A program made the position numbers and the translations under genes. Below the pieces are notes generated by a model. It saw nothing but the letters and a program-made list of their open reading frames with translations. It made no database searches and was not told where the DNA came from. From NCBI GenBank assembly GCA_963655255.1, contig CAVKEB010000002.1:1-64000 (forward strand): DNA of 64,000 nt. The letters are read 5' to 3'. The DNA comes from CAG-791 sp963655255. GTDB lineage: Bacteria; Bacillota; Clostridia; Lachnospirales; Lachnospiraceae. Of this stretch, positions 17,239-25,570 are shown one piece after another (positions within the stretch are counted from its first letter, which is position 1; each line of letters begins with the position of its first letter).

Positions 17239-18070
17239 TATGAAGCATCAACATAGAAAATTTAGATTCCATATCGGGAATGTTGTTTTGATTCTGGTGG
17301 CATTACTGGTGTTATTGCCGATCATCTGGCTTTTTGTCTCATCTTTTAAAACGGATGCAGATGTAATCAGCTGGCCGCCGGCCTTTCTTCCCAAGAAATG
17401 GGTTTTGACGCAGTACCAATATGTAATCAGCGTGATTCCCGTTATGAACATGTTGAAAAATACAGTAATCTTTGCAGGATGCGTGACAGGAATCAGTCTG
17501 GTCATTGATTCACTGGCTGCATATGCTTTTGCGAGAATGAATTTTAAAGGAAAAAATGTTATTTTTGGAATTATACTGATGACCATGATGGTTCCGTTTC
17601 AGGTTATTATGATTCCTTTGTATATGGAAGAATATCTGGGCGGTATTCTGAACACCTACGCAGGACTGATTCTCCCAAGAATTGCCAGCGCATATGGTAT
17701 ATATTTGCTGTCATCTTTTTTCATGGGGATTCCGAAATCATTGGAAGAAGCAGCCCGGATTGATGGCATGACAGACATTCAAATATATGCAGAAATTATT
17801 GTTCCATTGTCCAAACCTGCATTTGTCAGCCTGGGAATCTACCACTTTATGAATAACTGGAATGATTTGCTGTACCCGATGATGCTGACCAGTTCCGTTG
17901 AAATGAGAACGTTGTCTGCCGGATTGGCAATTCTGGTGGGAAATCATTCTATCAAATACGGACCTACATTAGCTGCAACTGTAATTTCTGTTACGCCATT
18001 GCTTATTTTATTTTTAGCGGGACAGAAATTCTTTATGGAAGGTATTGCAACAACAGGAGTGAAGGAGTAA
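17231..18070 (+). CDS. Sugar ABC transporter permease, MalG type, second system
   Basis: A 279-residue permease with six membrane segments and the EAA loop LEEAARIDGMTDIQIYAEI near residue 175. The start is uncertain: GGAGG lies 3 bases before the ATG at 17231 and 12 bases before another at 17240. Overlap with the upstream permease gene suggests coupled translation and a one-to-one ratio. Confidence 0.88.
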   Translation: MNSMKHQHRKFRFHIGNVVLILVALLVLLPIIWLFVSSFKTDADVISWPPAFLPKKWVLTQYQYVISVIPVMNMLKNTVIFAGCVTGISLVIDSLAAYAFARMNFKGKNVIFGIILMTMMVPFQVIMIPLYMEEYLGGILNTYAGLILPRIASAYGIYLLSSFFMGIPKSLEEAARIDGMTDIQIYAEIIVPLSKPAFVSLGIYHFMNNWNDLLYPMMLTSSVEMRTLSAGLAILVGNHSIKYGPTLAATVISVTPLLILFLAGQKFFMEGIATTGVKE

Positions 18071-18074
18071 CAAA

Positions 18075-19577
18075 TTGGATACTATGAAGATTCTTATTCA
18101 TTCGGCTTTCAAAAAAGCAAAGATCAGTCCGTGGATTTATGGCTCTTTTGTGGAACATATGGGCCGGGTTGTTTATTCAGGAATTTATGAGCCAAACAGT
18201 ATTTACGCGGACGAAGATGGTTTTCGCAAAGATGTTCTGGACAAAGTAAAGGATATGGGAGTCACCTGCGTCCGGTATCCGGGTGGAAATTTTGTGTCTA
18301 CCTATGATTGGAGAGATGGAGTCGGACCGAAAGAAAATCGTCCCCGAAAGAGAGAACTTGCGTGGAAGTCCATTGAAACCAACGAAGTCGGAACAGATGA
18401 ATTTATGAAATGGGCTCAAAAAGCAGGGATTCGTCCGATTTTTGCAGTAAACCTGGGAACCAAAGGCATTGAGAATGCAATGTCTTTTTTGGAATACTGC
18501 AATCTCCCTGCGGGCACTTATTATAGCGATATGCGGGCACATAATGGTCACATGGAACCGTATCATATCCCCATCTGGTGTATTGGAAATGAAATGGACG
18601 GTACATGGCAGATGGGACATAAAACAGCAGATGAATATGCCAGACTGGCAACGCAGACAGCTCATGCCATGAAAGCACTGGATGCCAACATTCAGACTGT
18701 TGTTTGCGGAAGCTCTTCAACATCAATGGAAACTTACACAGATTGGGAGCGAATTGTTCTTGAGGAAGCATATGACTATGCTGACTACATTGCACTTCAT
18801 CAGTATTATGGCGGTCAGGAAATGGGAACGGCTCGATTTTTGGCTCAATCCCTGGATCTGGAAAACTATATTCATACGGTTTCAGGGATCTGCGACACGG
18901 TCAGAAGTAAAAAACACGGGCATAAACAAATAAACATCAGCATTGATGAGTGGGGTGTATGGGAAATTCCGGGAACAGATGTTGAAAACGATGTAAACAG
19001 TCGTGACTGGGAGATTGCACCGGCCTTCAGCGAACAAATTTATACGATGGAAGATTCGCTGTTGTTTGCAAGTATGCTCATGGCGATGGTAAGGAATGCA
19101 GATCGGGTAAAGATCGCCTGCCAATCCCTTCTGACCAATATCAGTGCGGCAATTATGACAGAAAAAGGTGGGGGATCCTGGGTTCAGCCGATTTATTATC
19201 CATTTTCCTATATGTCAAAATATGGAAGAGGAACTGTCCTGGAGAGTGTAAATCAGGTGGGAGCCTATGAAGCAGATGGAACTCAGGTTCCGGAAGTGGA
19301 TTCACTTGCCATATATAATGAGGAAAGAGAAGAAGTAGTATTCTTCTGGGTGAACCGTGTTGACAAGAAAAAGGAAATTGCTATTGAACTGCAGGAATTT
19401 GCAGCAAAGAATGTCATTGAATTTGTAACAATGCATGCGGAACGAACCGCGACAAATCTGAAGCAGCATGACCTGGTTAAGCCGGAAGAACAGAAAAATG
19501 TATTTAAGATGACGGGAAATACGGTAATGGGAGAAATACCGGAGTATTCTTGGAATATGCTCAGAATGAAAGTGTAA
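18075..19577 (+). CDS. Alpha-L-arabinofuranosidase, GH51
   Basis: A 500-residue intracellular glycosidase without signal peptide. GH51 hallmarks are CVRYPGGNF near residue 66, the acid/base Glu173 in CIGNEMDG and the nucleophile Glu292 in IDEWG. It releases L-arabinose from arabinan or arabinoxylan fragments after import. The TTG at 18075 is chosen because AAGGAG lies seven bases upstream; the ATG at 18084 lacks a site. It is the last gene of the AT-rich operon, 4 bp after the permease gene, so uptake and cleavage are co-expressed. Confidence 0.93.
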   Translation: MDTMKILIHSAFKKAKISPWIYGSFVEHMGRVVYSGIYEPNSIYADEDGFRKDVLDKVKDMGVTCVRYPGGNFVSTYDWRDGVGPKENRPRKRELAWKSIETNEVGTDEFMKWAQKAGIRPIFAVNLGTKGIENAMSFLEYCNLPAGTYYSDMRAHNGHMEPYHIPIWCIGNEMDGTWQMGHKTADEYARLATQTAHAMKALDANIQTVVCGSSSTSMETYTDWERIVLEEAYDYADYIALHQYYGGQEMGTARFLAQSLDLENYIHTVSGICDTVRSKKHGHKQINISIDEWGVWEIPGTDVENDVNSRDWEIAPAFSEQIYTMEDSLLFASMLMAMVRNADRVKIACQSLLTNISAAIMTEKGGGSWVQPIYYPFSYMSKYGRGTVLESVNQVGAYEADGTQVPEVDSLAIYNEEREEVVFFWVNRVDKKKEIAIELQEFAAKNVIEFVTMHAERTATNLKQHDLVKPEEQKNVFKMTGNTVMGEIPEYSWNMLRMKV

Positions 19578-19675
19578 TGTGGAACAGATAAGGGTTGAAA
19601 TTCGAAGCCGATGCGGCTATGTTGAAAAGACAGGTTTCATTAGAAATGTTCGTTGGCGAAAGGTGAAAGAAGATT

Positions 19676-20623
19676 ATGGAAAAAGTAGAGAAGAATTATA
19701 CCCCCTGGATCGAACAGAGGGCGGATCCGTATGTAACCTGCGAGCACGGCGGGAAGTATTATTTCACGGCATCGGTTCCTTCCTATGACCGCGTTGTTCT
19801 CCGCTGTGCGGATCATCTGGAGGATCTGGCGGACGCGGAAGAGAAAACGGTGTGGACGAAACATGAATTCGGAGATCTGAGCTTCAACATTTGGGCACCG
19901 GAGATTCATTATCTGTTCGGCGGCTGGTACATTTACTTCGCCGGCAGCGACAAGGATGACATTTGGAAGCTTCGGCCGTATGTGCTGAAGTGCGAGGGAG
20001 AGGATCCGATGCGGGATCCCTGGGTAGAACTCGGCAAGATGAAGCGGTCAGAGGACGACCCGTTCTCATTTGAGGCCTTTTCTCTGGATGCAACGGTCTT
20101 CGAGGATGCCGGGCAGTGGTATTATGTCTGGGCGGAGAAGGTCGGCGTCGGCAGGCAGATTTCCAATCTGTACATTGCGCGGATGAAGAGTGCGAACGAG
20201 CTTGCAACTGCGCAGGTTCTTCTGACCACGCCGGATTATGACTGGGAACGGCACGGATTCTGGGTCAACGAGGGACCAGGCGTTCTGAAGCATGACGGGA
20301 AGCTGTTCATGACCTTCAGTGCCAGCGATACGAGCCCGGCTTACTGTGTGGGGCTTCTGATCGCGCAGCAGGGAGCCGACCTTCTGGATCCGAGATCCTG
20401 GGAGAAGCTTCGTTATCCGGTCATGAAGAGCGACAAGGAGCACGGCTTGTACGGACCCGGCCACAACTCCTTTGCAAAGGATGAAGAGGGAAGAGATGTC
20501 ATTGTCTATCATGCGCGGATAACGGACAAGCTGATCTGCGAGGATCCGCTGTACGATCCGAACCGCCACGCAATGAAGCGTGTGGTGGAGTGGGATGAGA
20601 ACGGCATGCCGGTCTTCCAGTAA
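19676..20623 (+). CDS. GH43 glycosidase, probable arabinofuranosidase/arabinanase
   Basis: A 315-residue five-bladed beta-propeller glycosidase. The three GH43 acids are visible: Asp17 in RADPYV, Asp138 in LDATVF and Glu199 in NEGPGVL. It lacks a signal peptide, so it works on imported oligosaccharides. It follows the GH51 gene by about 100 bp but returns abruptly to GC-rich codon use, matching the importer at 8437-11781. It may originally have belonged with that system. AAAGG lies upstream of the ATG. Whether it prefers arabinose or xylose is not decidable here. Confidence 0.88.
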   Translation: MEKVEKNYTPWIEQRADPYVTCEHGGKYYFTASVPSYDRVVLRCADHLEDLADAEEKTVWTKHEFGDLSFNIWAPEIHYLFGGWYIYFAGSDKDDIWKLRPYVLKCEGEDPMRDPWVELGKMKRSEDDPFSFEAFSLDATVFEDAGQWYYVWAEKVGVGRQISNLYIARMKSANELATAQVLLTTPDYDWERHGFWVNEGPGVLKHDGKLFMTFSASDTSPAYCVGLLIAQQGADLLDPRSWEKLRYPVMKSDKEHGLYGPGHNSFAKDEEGRDVIVYHARITDKLICEDPLYDPNRHAMKRVVEWDENGMPVFQ

Positions 20624-20640
20624 AAAGTTCAGAAAAGCGG

Positions 20641-20675
20641 CGGAGCCTTTCGGAAACGGGAGGCTCCGCTATTTT
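20641..20675 (+). terminator. Intrinsic terminator after GH43 gene
   Basis: CGGAGCCT pairs with AGGCTCCG around a 12-base loop and is followed by CTATTTT. It ends the arabinoside cluster. Confidence 0.75.
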
Positions 20676-20729
20676 CATGTAGAAAGAGAACGGGCCCGGG
20701 TGCAGACAGATCCGAACGAGTGGCATTAT

Positions 20730-20758
20730 TTGCAAAGCCCTCTGCGGACCGATATAAT
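20730..20758 (+). promoter_or_regulatory. Sigma-A type promoter of the vanW-like gene
   Basis: TTGCAA (20730-20735) and a perfect TATAAT (20753-20758) are separated by 17 bp. Transcription would begin near 20765, just ahead of the repeat leader at 20782. Confidence 0.75.
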
Positions 20759-20781
20759 AAAGATTTATCAGTATACTTTAT

Positions 20782-20841
20782 AGAGAGAATTCGCCTTCTC
20801 GAAATTCTCTCTGGTATCGCGAATTTTGCTTCAGTGGGGTA
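20782..20841 (+). repeat. Family A leader repeat, copy A1
   Basis: Sixty bases that match the 3' part of copy A3 (35054-35113) with about six differences. A hairpin (GAGAGAATTCG with CGAAATTCTCTC) is followed by the conserved tail GGTATCGCG...TTTTGC and CTTCAGTGGGG, which supplies the Shine-Dalgarno of the next gene. Confidence 0.8.
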
Positions 20842-20846
20842 GAAGA

Positions 20847-22640
20847 ATGTCTAACAAAAAGAATCCCAAAAAGATAAACCGGCAGAAGAGAAGACAGATC
20901 ATCGCAGCGGTGATTGCGATTATTCTGGCAGTTGCCATGGTGGTGCCGCTCCTGGTTGTGACGGTATCCGCAGCAGAGGTCGGAACGACAAAAGAGCAGA
21001 CGGAAACGTCGGACGATGTCGTAAGAAGCGGAATCTCTCTGGACGGGGTGGACCTCTCGGGACAGAGCCGGGAGGAAGTTCAGCAGACCGCGGATGAAAT
21101 TCTGTCGAAGCTGAAAAATGCGGTGATCACGCTCCACGGGAATACCGATGACGAGAATGTGACCGTCAGTGCGGGAAACCTGGGACTGTCCTGGACCAAT
21201 GAGGATGTGGTGGACACGATTGTGAACTATGGCCATGCCGCCAACATCATTGCGCGCTATAAGCAGGAAAAGGATCTGGAACAGAACGGAGCGGCGTTCA
21301 CGATTGATGTGGACTTCAATGAGGACCAGATCCGTACTTTTCTGGAGAACAACTGCACGGTCTGGGATGTGGCGGCAACCGATGCATCCATGACCCGCGT
21401 GAATGGCGGATTCCAGTATACGGAAGGAAGCGAAGGCGTGAGCGTGAATCTCGATAGTTCCACGCAGCAGATCTATCAGTATCTGACCACGCAGTGGGAC
21501 GGAAATGACGCGACCATCAATCTGGATATGGAGGTCACGGAGCCTGCGACCACGGTGGAGGATCTGCAGAAGCTGACCTCGGTTCTGGGAACCTTTACGA
21601 CCTATTATTCCACATCAAATGCAGCCCGCGCGAAGAACATCAGCAACGCGTGCGGCATGATCAACGGAATGTCACTGGCGCCGGGAGAGACGTTCTCCAT
21701 GCTGAAGACGATTACTCCCTTCACGGAGGAAAACGGCTATCAGCTGGCCGGTTCGTACTCCGGCGACGAAGTGGTGGAGAGCTTCGGCGGAGGAATCTGC
21801 CAGGTATCGACAACGCTGTACAATGCGGTGATCCGGGCGGAGCTCCAGGTGAACGAGCGATACAATCACTCCATGATCGTGACCTATGTGGATCCGTCCG
21901 CGGATGCGGCGATTGCGGAGTCGTCCGGAATGGACTTCCGCTTCACGAACAATCTGGACAGCCCGGTCTATATTGAAGGCTACACGTATAACGGTTCCAT
22001 CACCTTTACCATCTATGGAGTGGAGACCAGACCGGCGAACCGCAAGATTTCCTTCGTCAGTGAGACGCTCTCGGAGACGCCTTCGGAAGGAACCAAGATT
22101 AAGGAGGATCCTTCACAGCCGGTCGGAAGCGTTCAGACGACGGCGGGACATACCGGTTACACCGCAAGACTCTGGAAGGTTGTGACCGTGGACGGCGTGG
22201 AGAAGAGCCGTGATGTATTCAACAACAGTACCTACAACATGACCCCTACCTATGTAAAGGTGGGCACAGCGGGCAACATGACGCAGGAGCTGAAGGATGC
22301 CATTGCTTCACAGGATGTGGATGCGATCAAGAAAGCGGCGGCGGATGCGGCAGCCGGAGTGGATTCCTCGAAGAGTGATGATCTGACAGCCAAAGCACAG
22401 GCGGCGGCAGATGCGGCCTATGCGGATGCACTGGCGCAGGGACTGGACACGACGACGGCGATGCAGAAGGCACAGGAAGCGGCGAATGCAGTGGTGTCCG
22501 GCGGTTCCGGAGCATCTTCGTCCGCATCGGCATCGGACAATGCCGGAGACGGCACGGATGCCGGAAGTGCTGCCTCGGATGCAGTAGGAGAGCAGACAGG
22601 CGACGCGGCGGCAGGCACGGATGCCGGAGGAGCACAGTGA
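20847..22640 (+). CDS. VanW family protein with peptidoglycan-binding-like domain
   Basis: A 597-residue protein. An N-terminal membrane helix (about 18-42) anchors it, a PG_binding_4-type domain covers about 50-230, and the VanW domain (CGMINGMSLAPGETFSM, GGGICQVSTTLYNA) covers about 265-400. A G5-like segment and a long Ala/Ser/Asp/Gly-rich tail (about 500-597) follow. It probably acts at the cell surface in wall maintenance; the VanW reaction is unknown. The ATG at 20847 uses the GGGG in the A1 repeat as its ribosome site; the TTG at 20826 lies inside the repeat. The next gene overlaps its stop. Confidence 0.88.
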   Translation: MSNKKNPKKINRQKRRQIIAAVIAIILAVAMVVPLLVVTVSAAEVGTTKEQTETSDDVVRSGISLDGVDLSGQSREEVQQTADEILSKLKNAVITLHGNTDDENVTVSAGNLGLSWTNEDVVDTIVNYGHAANIIARYKQEKDLEQNGAAFTIDVDFNEDQIRTFLENNCTVWDVAATDASMTRVNGGFQYTEGSEGVSVNLDSSTQQIYQYLTTQWDGNDATINLDMEVTEPATTVEDLQKLTSVLGTFTTYYSTSNAARAKNISNACGMINGMSLAPGETFSMLKTITPFTEENGYQLAGSYSGDEVVESFGGGICQVSTTLYNAVIRAELQVNERYNHSMIVTYVDPSADAAIAESSGMDFRFTNNLDSPVYIEGYTYNGSITFTIYGVETRPANRKISFVSETLSETPSEGTKIKEDPSQPVGSVQTTAGHTGYTARLWKVVTVDGVEKSRDVFNNSTYNMTPTYVKVGTAGNMTQELKDAIASQDVDAIKKAAADAAAGVDSSKSDDLTAKAQAAADAAYADALAQGLDTTTAMQKAQEAANAVVSGGSGASSSASASDNAGDGTDAGSAASDAVGEQTGDAAAGTDAGGAQ

Positions 22641-23623
22641 TTCTTCGAAATGGGGCCATTGACGATAACGTATACGAGCGGTCCGTCCGGAAAAGGCTTC
22701 AGGGAGTCCAGGTTCCCGGGAACATGCGGCCCTCCGTTTCGGGAAATCCGGTTTCCTTCCGGACAGCGCATGCGGGCTTTCTGTCTGTCGTGAATGCGGT
22801 GAATGATCTTGCGTCGGAAGGAATCCGCTCAGAAGAAATCCGGGTGACGATTCTTCTTCCGGAGGGAAGAGGGGAGAGTATTCTTCGCGGCATTACGGAT
22901 GAAATCTGCGAGACAGCGAAGGCAGCGGGAGTCCGGGTTTCGGCCTGCTGCGCACAGACGAGCAGCGCGGTGACGCGGCCTGTGGTTTTCACACAGGCGC
23001 GGGGGAGAAAATCGTTTTTTGCCGAAGGAGCGCAGATTCCGAACCGGGCAGAGAGGACACCGGAGAAAAGGCCGGGATCCGGTCCGGCTGTGCGGGAGAT
23101 TCTGATGCTCGGGCGGGCCGGCCTGGAGGGAACCTTTCTTCTTGCCACGGAAAAGCGCGGGGAGCTGGAGACCAGATTCCCGGTCCGGATGCTGGAGCGG
23201 GCGGCCGCGATGAAGGAGCTGCTTCTCATGACGCCCGCCGTGGAGGCACTGGGAGAGAATGGAATCTGCCCGGCGTATCTGGTAAACGGAGCGGGAGGCG
23301 GCGTTCTGGCGATGCTCTGGGAGCTCTCGAAGGAGAGCGGCTGCGGAATGTCGGCAGAGCTGCCCGCGATTCCGATGTTCCAGGAGACGATTGAAATGAC
23401 GGATTATTATGGGATCAATCCGTATCAGATGAGCTCTGCGGGGTGCATGCTGGCAGTGGTGCCGGACGCGGAGAACGCATCGGCGCTTCTGGCGGAGAGC
23501 GGGATCTATTCGAAGCCGGTCGGCAGACTGACCGAAGGACGGGACAAGCTCCTGATGAACGGGGAAGAGCGACAGAATCTGAACCGCCCGGAGGCAGACG
23601 CGCTGCTGCCGCTGCTGGGGTAG
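22637..23623 (+). CDS. AIR synthase-related (PurM/HypE-like) protein
   Basis: A 328-residue protein whose C-terminal half (GRAGLEGTFLLA, VNGAGGGVLAMLWEL, IPMFQETIEM, SSAGCMLAVV) resembles the AIR synthase-related fold of HypE and PurM proteins, which bind ATP. It is not full-length HypE and no hydrogenase genes are nearby. The GTG start overlaps the VanW stop in a GTGA, so it is translationally coupled. Residues 100-150 are a basic, poorly conserved insert. The reaction is unknown. Confidence 0.7.
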   Translation: MILRNGAIDDNVYERSVRKRLQGVQVPGNMRPSVSGNPVSFRTAHAGFLSVVNAVNDLASEGIRSEEIRVTILLPEGRGESILRGITDEICETAKAAGVRVSACCAQTSSAVTRPVVFTQARGRKSFFAEGAQIPNRAERTPEKRPGSGPAVREILMLGRAGLEGTFLLATEKRGELETRFPVRMLERAAAMKELLLMTPAVEALGENGICPAYLVNGAGGGVLAMLWELSKESGCGMSAELPAIPMFQETIEMTDYYGINPYQMSSAGCMLAVVPDAENASALLAESGIYSKPVGRLTEGRDKLLMNGEERQNLNRPEADALLPLLG

Positions 23624-23812
23624 GCGCATCTGCAGTGGCAGAGGGACTTTGCCGGAAATGGAAAGCGGTCTGTTCTGCCGGTGGCAGGTATCTGTGCAGG
23701 ACGGCGCGGCAGGATGAATGCAATGCAAGGGACCAGGTCCGGAGCAGAACAGTGATTCTTTGCAGGGAAAAATAGAGAAGACAGAAAATAAATGATAAGG
23801 AGGCTGAACGAA

Positions 23813-24304
23813 ATGAATACGCTGAAGGAAAGAATTCTCACGATCATCGAGAAGAACAGCCGGATCGATCTGAAGGAGCTGGCGATCATGCTCGGGACGG
23901 AAGAGACTGAGGTCGCGAATGCACTGCAGGAGATGGAGACGGACGGCATCATCTGCGGTTATCACACGATGATCAACTGGGATAAGACCGGGATTGAGAA
24001 GGTGACGGCACTGATTGAGGTCCGTGTGACTCCGCAGAGAGGACAGGGCTTTGAGGATATTGCGGAGCGCATCTACAAGTATCCGGAGGTCAGCAATGTC
24101 TATCTGATGAGCGGCGGATACGATCTGATGGTCATTCTGGAGGGGAAAACCCTGAAAGAGGTGTCGGGCTTTGTCACCAACAAGCTGTCCACGCTGGATA
24201 CGGTGCTGGGAACCACAACGCATTTCATTCTGAAGAAGTACAAGGACCATGGGACCATCATGGATAAGAAGGAAGAGGACATTCGGGAGATTGTGACGCC
24301 ATGA
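23813..24304 (+). CDS. Lrp/AsnC-family regulator, AlaR-like
   Basis: A 163-residue regulator. An N-terminal winged helix (about 5-55) and a C-terminal RAM ligand-binding domain (about 70-150, MSGGYDLMV) are visible. AAGGAGG lies nine bases before the ATG at 23813; an ATG at 23792 has no site. It overlaps the aminotransferase gene by ATGA. The pair matches Bacillus alaR-alaT (yugG-yugH), where the regulator controls the transaminase, so an amino acid, perhaps alanine, is the likely effector. Confidence 0.87.
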   Translation: MNTLKERILTIIEKNSRIDLKELAIMLGTEETEVANALQEMETDGIICGYHTMINWDKTGIEKVTALIEVRVTPQRGQGFEDIAERIYKYPEVSNVYLMSGGYDLMVILEGKTLKEVSGFVTNKLSTLDTVLGTTTHFILKKYKDHGTIMDKKEEDIREIVTP

Positions 24305-25479
24305 GAACAGATCTGATTGCAGACAAGGCAGCATCGCTGCAGCCTTCCGGAATCCGGAAGTTTTTTGACATCGTTGCGGAGATGGAGGATGTCATTTCTC
24401 TGGGTGTCGGCGAGCCGGACTTTGACACGCCGTGGCATATCCGGGACGAGGGCATTTACTCTCTGGAGAAGGGAAGAACCTTCTACACGTCGAATTCGGG
24501 TCTGAAGGAGCTGCGCATGGAGATCGCGGCTTATCTTCAGAGAACACAGGGCCTGGATTATCACTATATGTCGCAGATCTTCGTGACGGTCGGCGGTTCC
24601 GAGGCGATTGACCTGGCGATGCGGGCGATGATCAATCCGGGGGACGAGGTCCTGATTCCGCAGCCGTCCTATGTCTCCTATGAGCCGTGTGTCGTGATGG
24701 CGGACGGAAAGCCGGTCATCATTGAATTAAAGGAGGAAAACAAATTTCGTCTGACGCCGGAGGAGCTGGAGGCGGCGATTACGCCGAAGACGAAGATTCT
24801 TGTGATGCCGTTCCCGAACAATCCGACCGGCGCCATCATGGAGCGCGAAGATCTGGAGAAGCTGGTGCCGATTATCCGGAAGCATGACCTGTTCGTGGTA
24901 TCCGATGAAATCTATGCGGAGCTGACGTACGGCGGGAAGCGGCACGTTTCGATTGCATCTCTTCCGGGGATGCAGGAGCGGACGATTCTGATCAACGGAT
25001 TTTCCAAGGCCTATGCCATGACCGGCTGGAGACTGGGCTATGCGTGCGGTCCCAAGGAGGTAATCCGGCAGATGGTGAAGATTCACCAGTACTGCATCAT
25101 GTGTGCCCCGACGACCTCGCAGTATGCCGCGGTGGAGGCACTCCGAAACGGTGACGAGGATGTGAGCAGGATGCGGGAGTCTTATGACGAGAGACGCCGG
25201 TTCGTTCTGCATACGCTGCGGGAAATGGGACTGCCCTGCTTCGAGCCGGAAGGGGCCTTTTATGTATTCCCGTGCATCAAGGAATTCGGCCTGACGAGTG
25301 ACGAATTCGCCACCAGCCTCCTGAAGGAAGAGAAGGTTGCCATCGTTCCGGGAACCGCGTTCGGAACCTGCGGTGAGGGGTATCTGCGTATTTCCTATGC
25401 GTACTCGATCGAGAGTCTGAAGAAGGCGCTGAAGCGTCTGGAGAATTACGTTCAGAAGCTGCGTGGGAAAGAGTTATAA
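24301..25479 (+). CDS. Class I/II aminotransferase, AlaT/YugH-like
   Basis: A 392-residue fold-type I PLP enzyme. Motifs are the SLGVGEPDFDTP opening, FPNNPTGA near residue 163, SDEIYAELTY, and the PLP lysine in NGFSKAYAMTGWRLGY. It starts inside the stop codon of the Lrp gene, so both are made together. By comparison with Bacillus AlaT it may convert pyruvate and glutamate to alanine and 2-oxoglutarate; other amino-acid substrates cannot be excluded. Confidence 0.87.
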   Translation: MRTDLIADKAASLQPSGIRKFFDIVAEMEDVISLGVGEPDFDTPWHIRDEGIYSLEKGRTFYTSNSGLKELRMEIAAYLQRTQGLDYHYMSQIFVTVGGSEAIDLAMRAMINPGDEVLIPQPSYVSYEPCVVMADGKPVIIELKEENKFRLTPEELEAAITPKTKILVMPFPNNPTGAIMEREDLEKLVPIIRKHDLFVVSDEIYAELTYGGKRHVSIASLPGMQERTILINGFSKAYAMTGWRLGYACGPKEVIRQMVKIHQYCIMCAPTTSQYAAVEALRNGDEDVSRMRESYDERRRFVLHTLREMGLPCFEPEGAFYVFPCIKEFGLTSDEFATSLLKEEKVAIVPGTAFGTCGEGYLRISYAYSIESLKKALKRLENYVQKLRGKEL

Positions 25480-25488
25480 GGATAACGG

Positions 25489-25532
25489 CAGCCGCTGCAT
25501 TTCCAATCAGACAGAATGCAGCGGCTGTTTTT
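25489..25532 (+). terminator. Intrinsic terminator after the aminotransferase gene
   Basis: A perfect 13-bp stem (CAGCCGCTGCATT with AATGCAGCGGCTG) is followed by TTTTT. It separates the operon from the convergent two-component genes. Confidence 0.92.
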
Positions 25533-25570
25533 CAGTTTTTTATCCGGCTTTTCAGCCTTCATTCAGTTTG

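Noticed and set aside
19579..19788. 69-codon frame between the GH51 and GH43 genes
   Set aside because: It overlaps the GH43 start in another frame and resembles no protein; probably chance at the composition boundary.
23670..23752. Possible small SRP RNA (ACCAGGTCCGGA beside a CTGTTCTGC/GCAGAACAG stem)
   Set aside because: The conserved GGAAGGAAGCAG side of domain IV is absent, so the match is too short to call.
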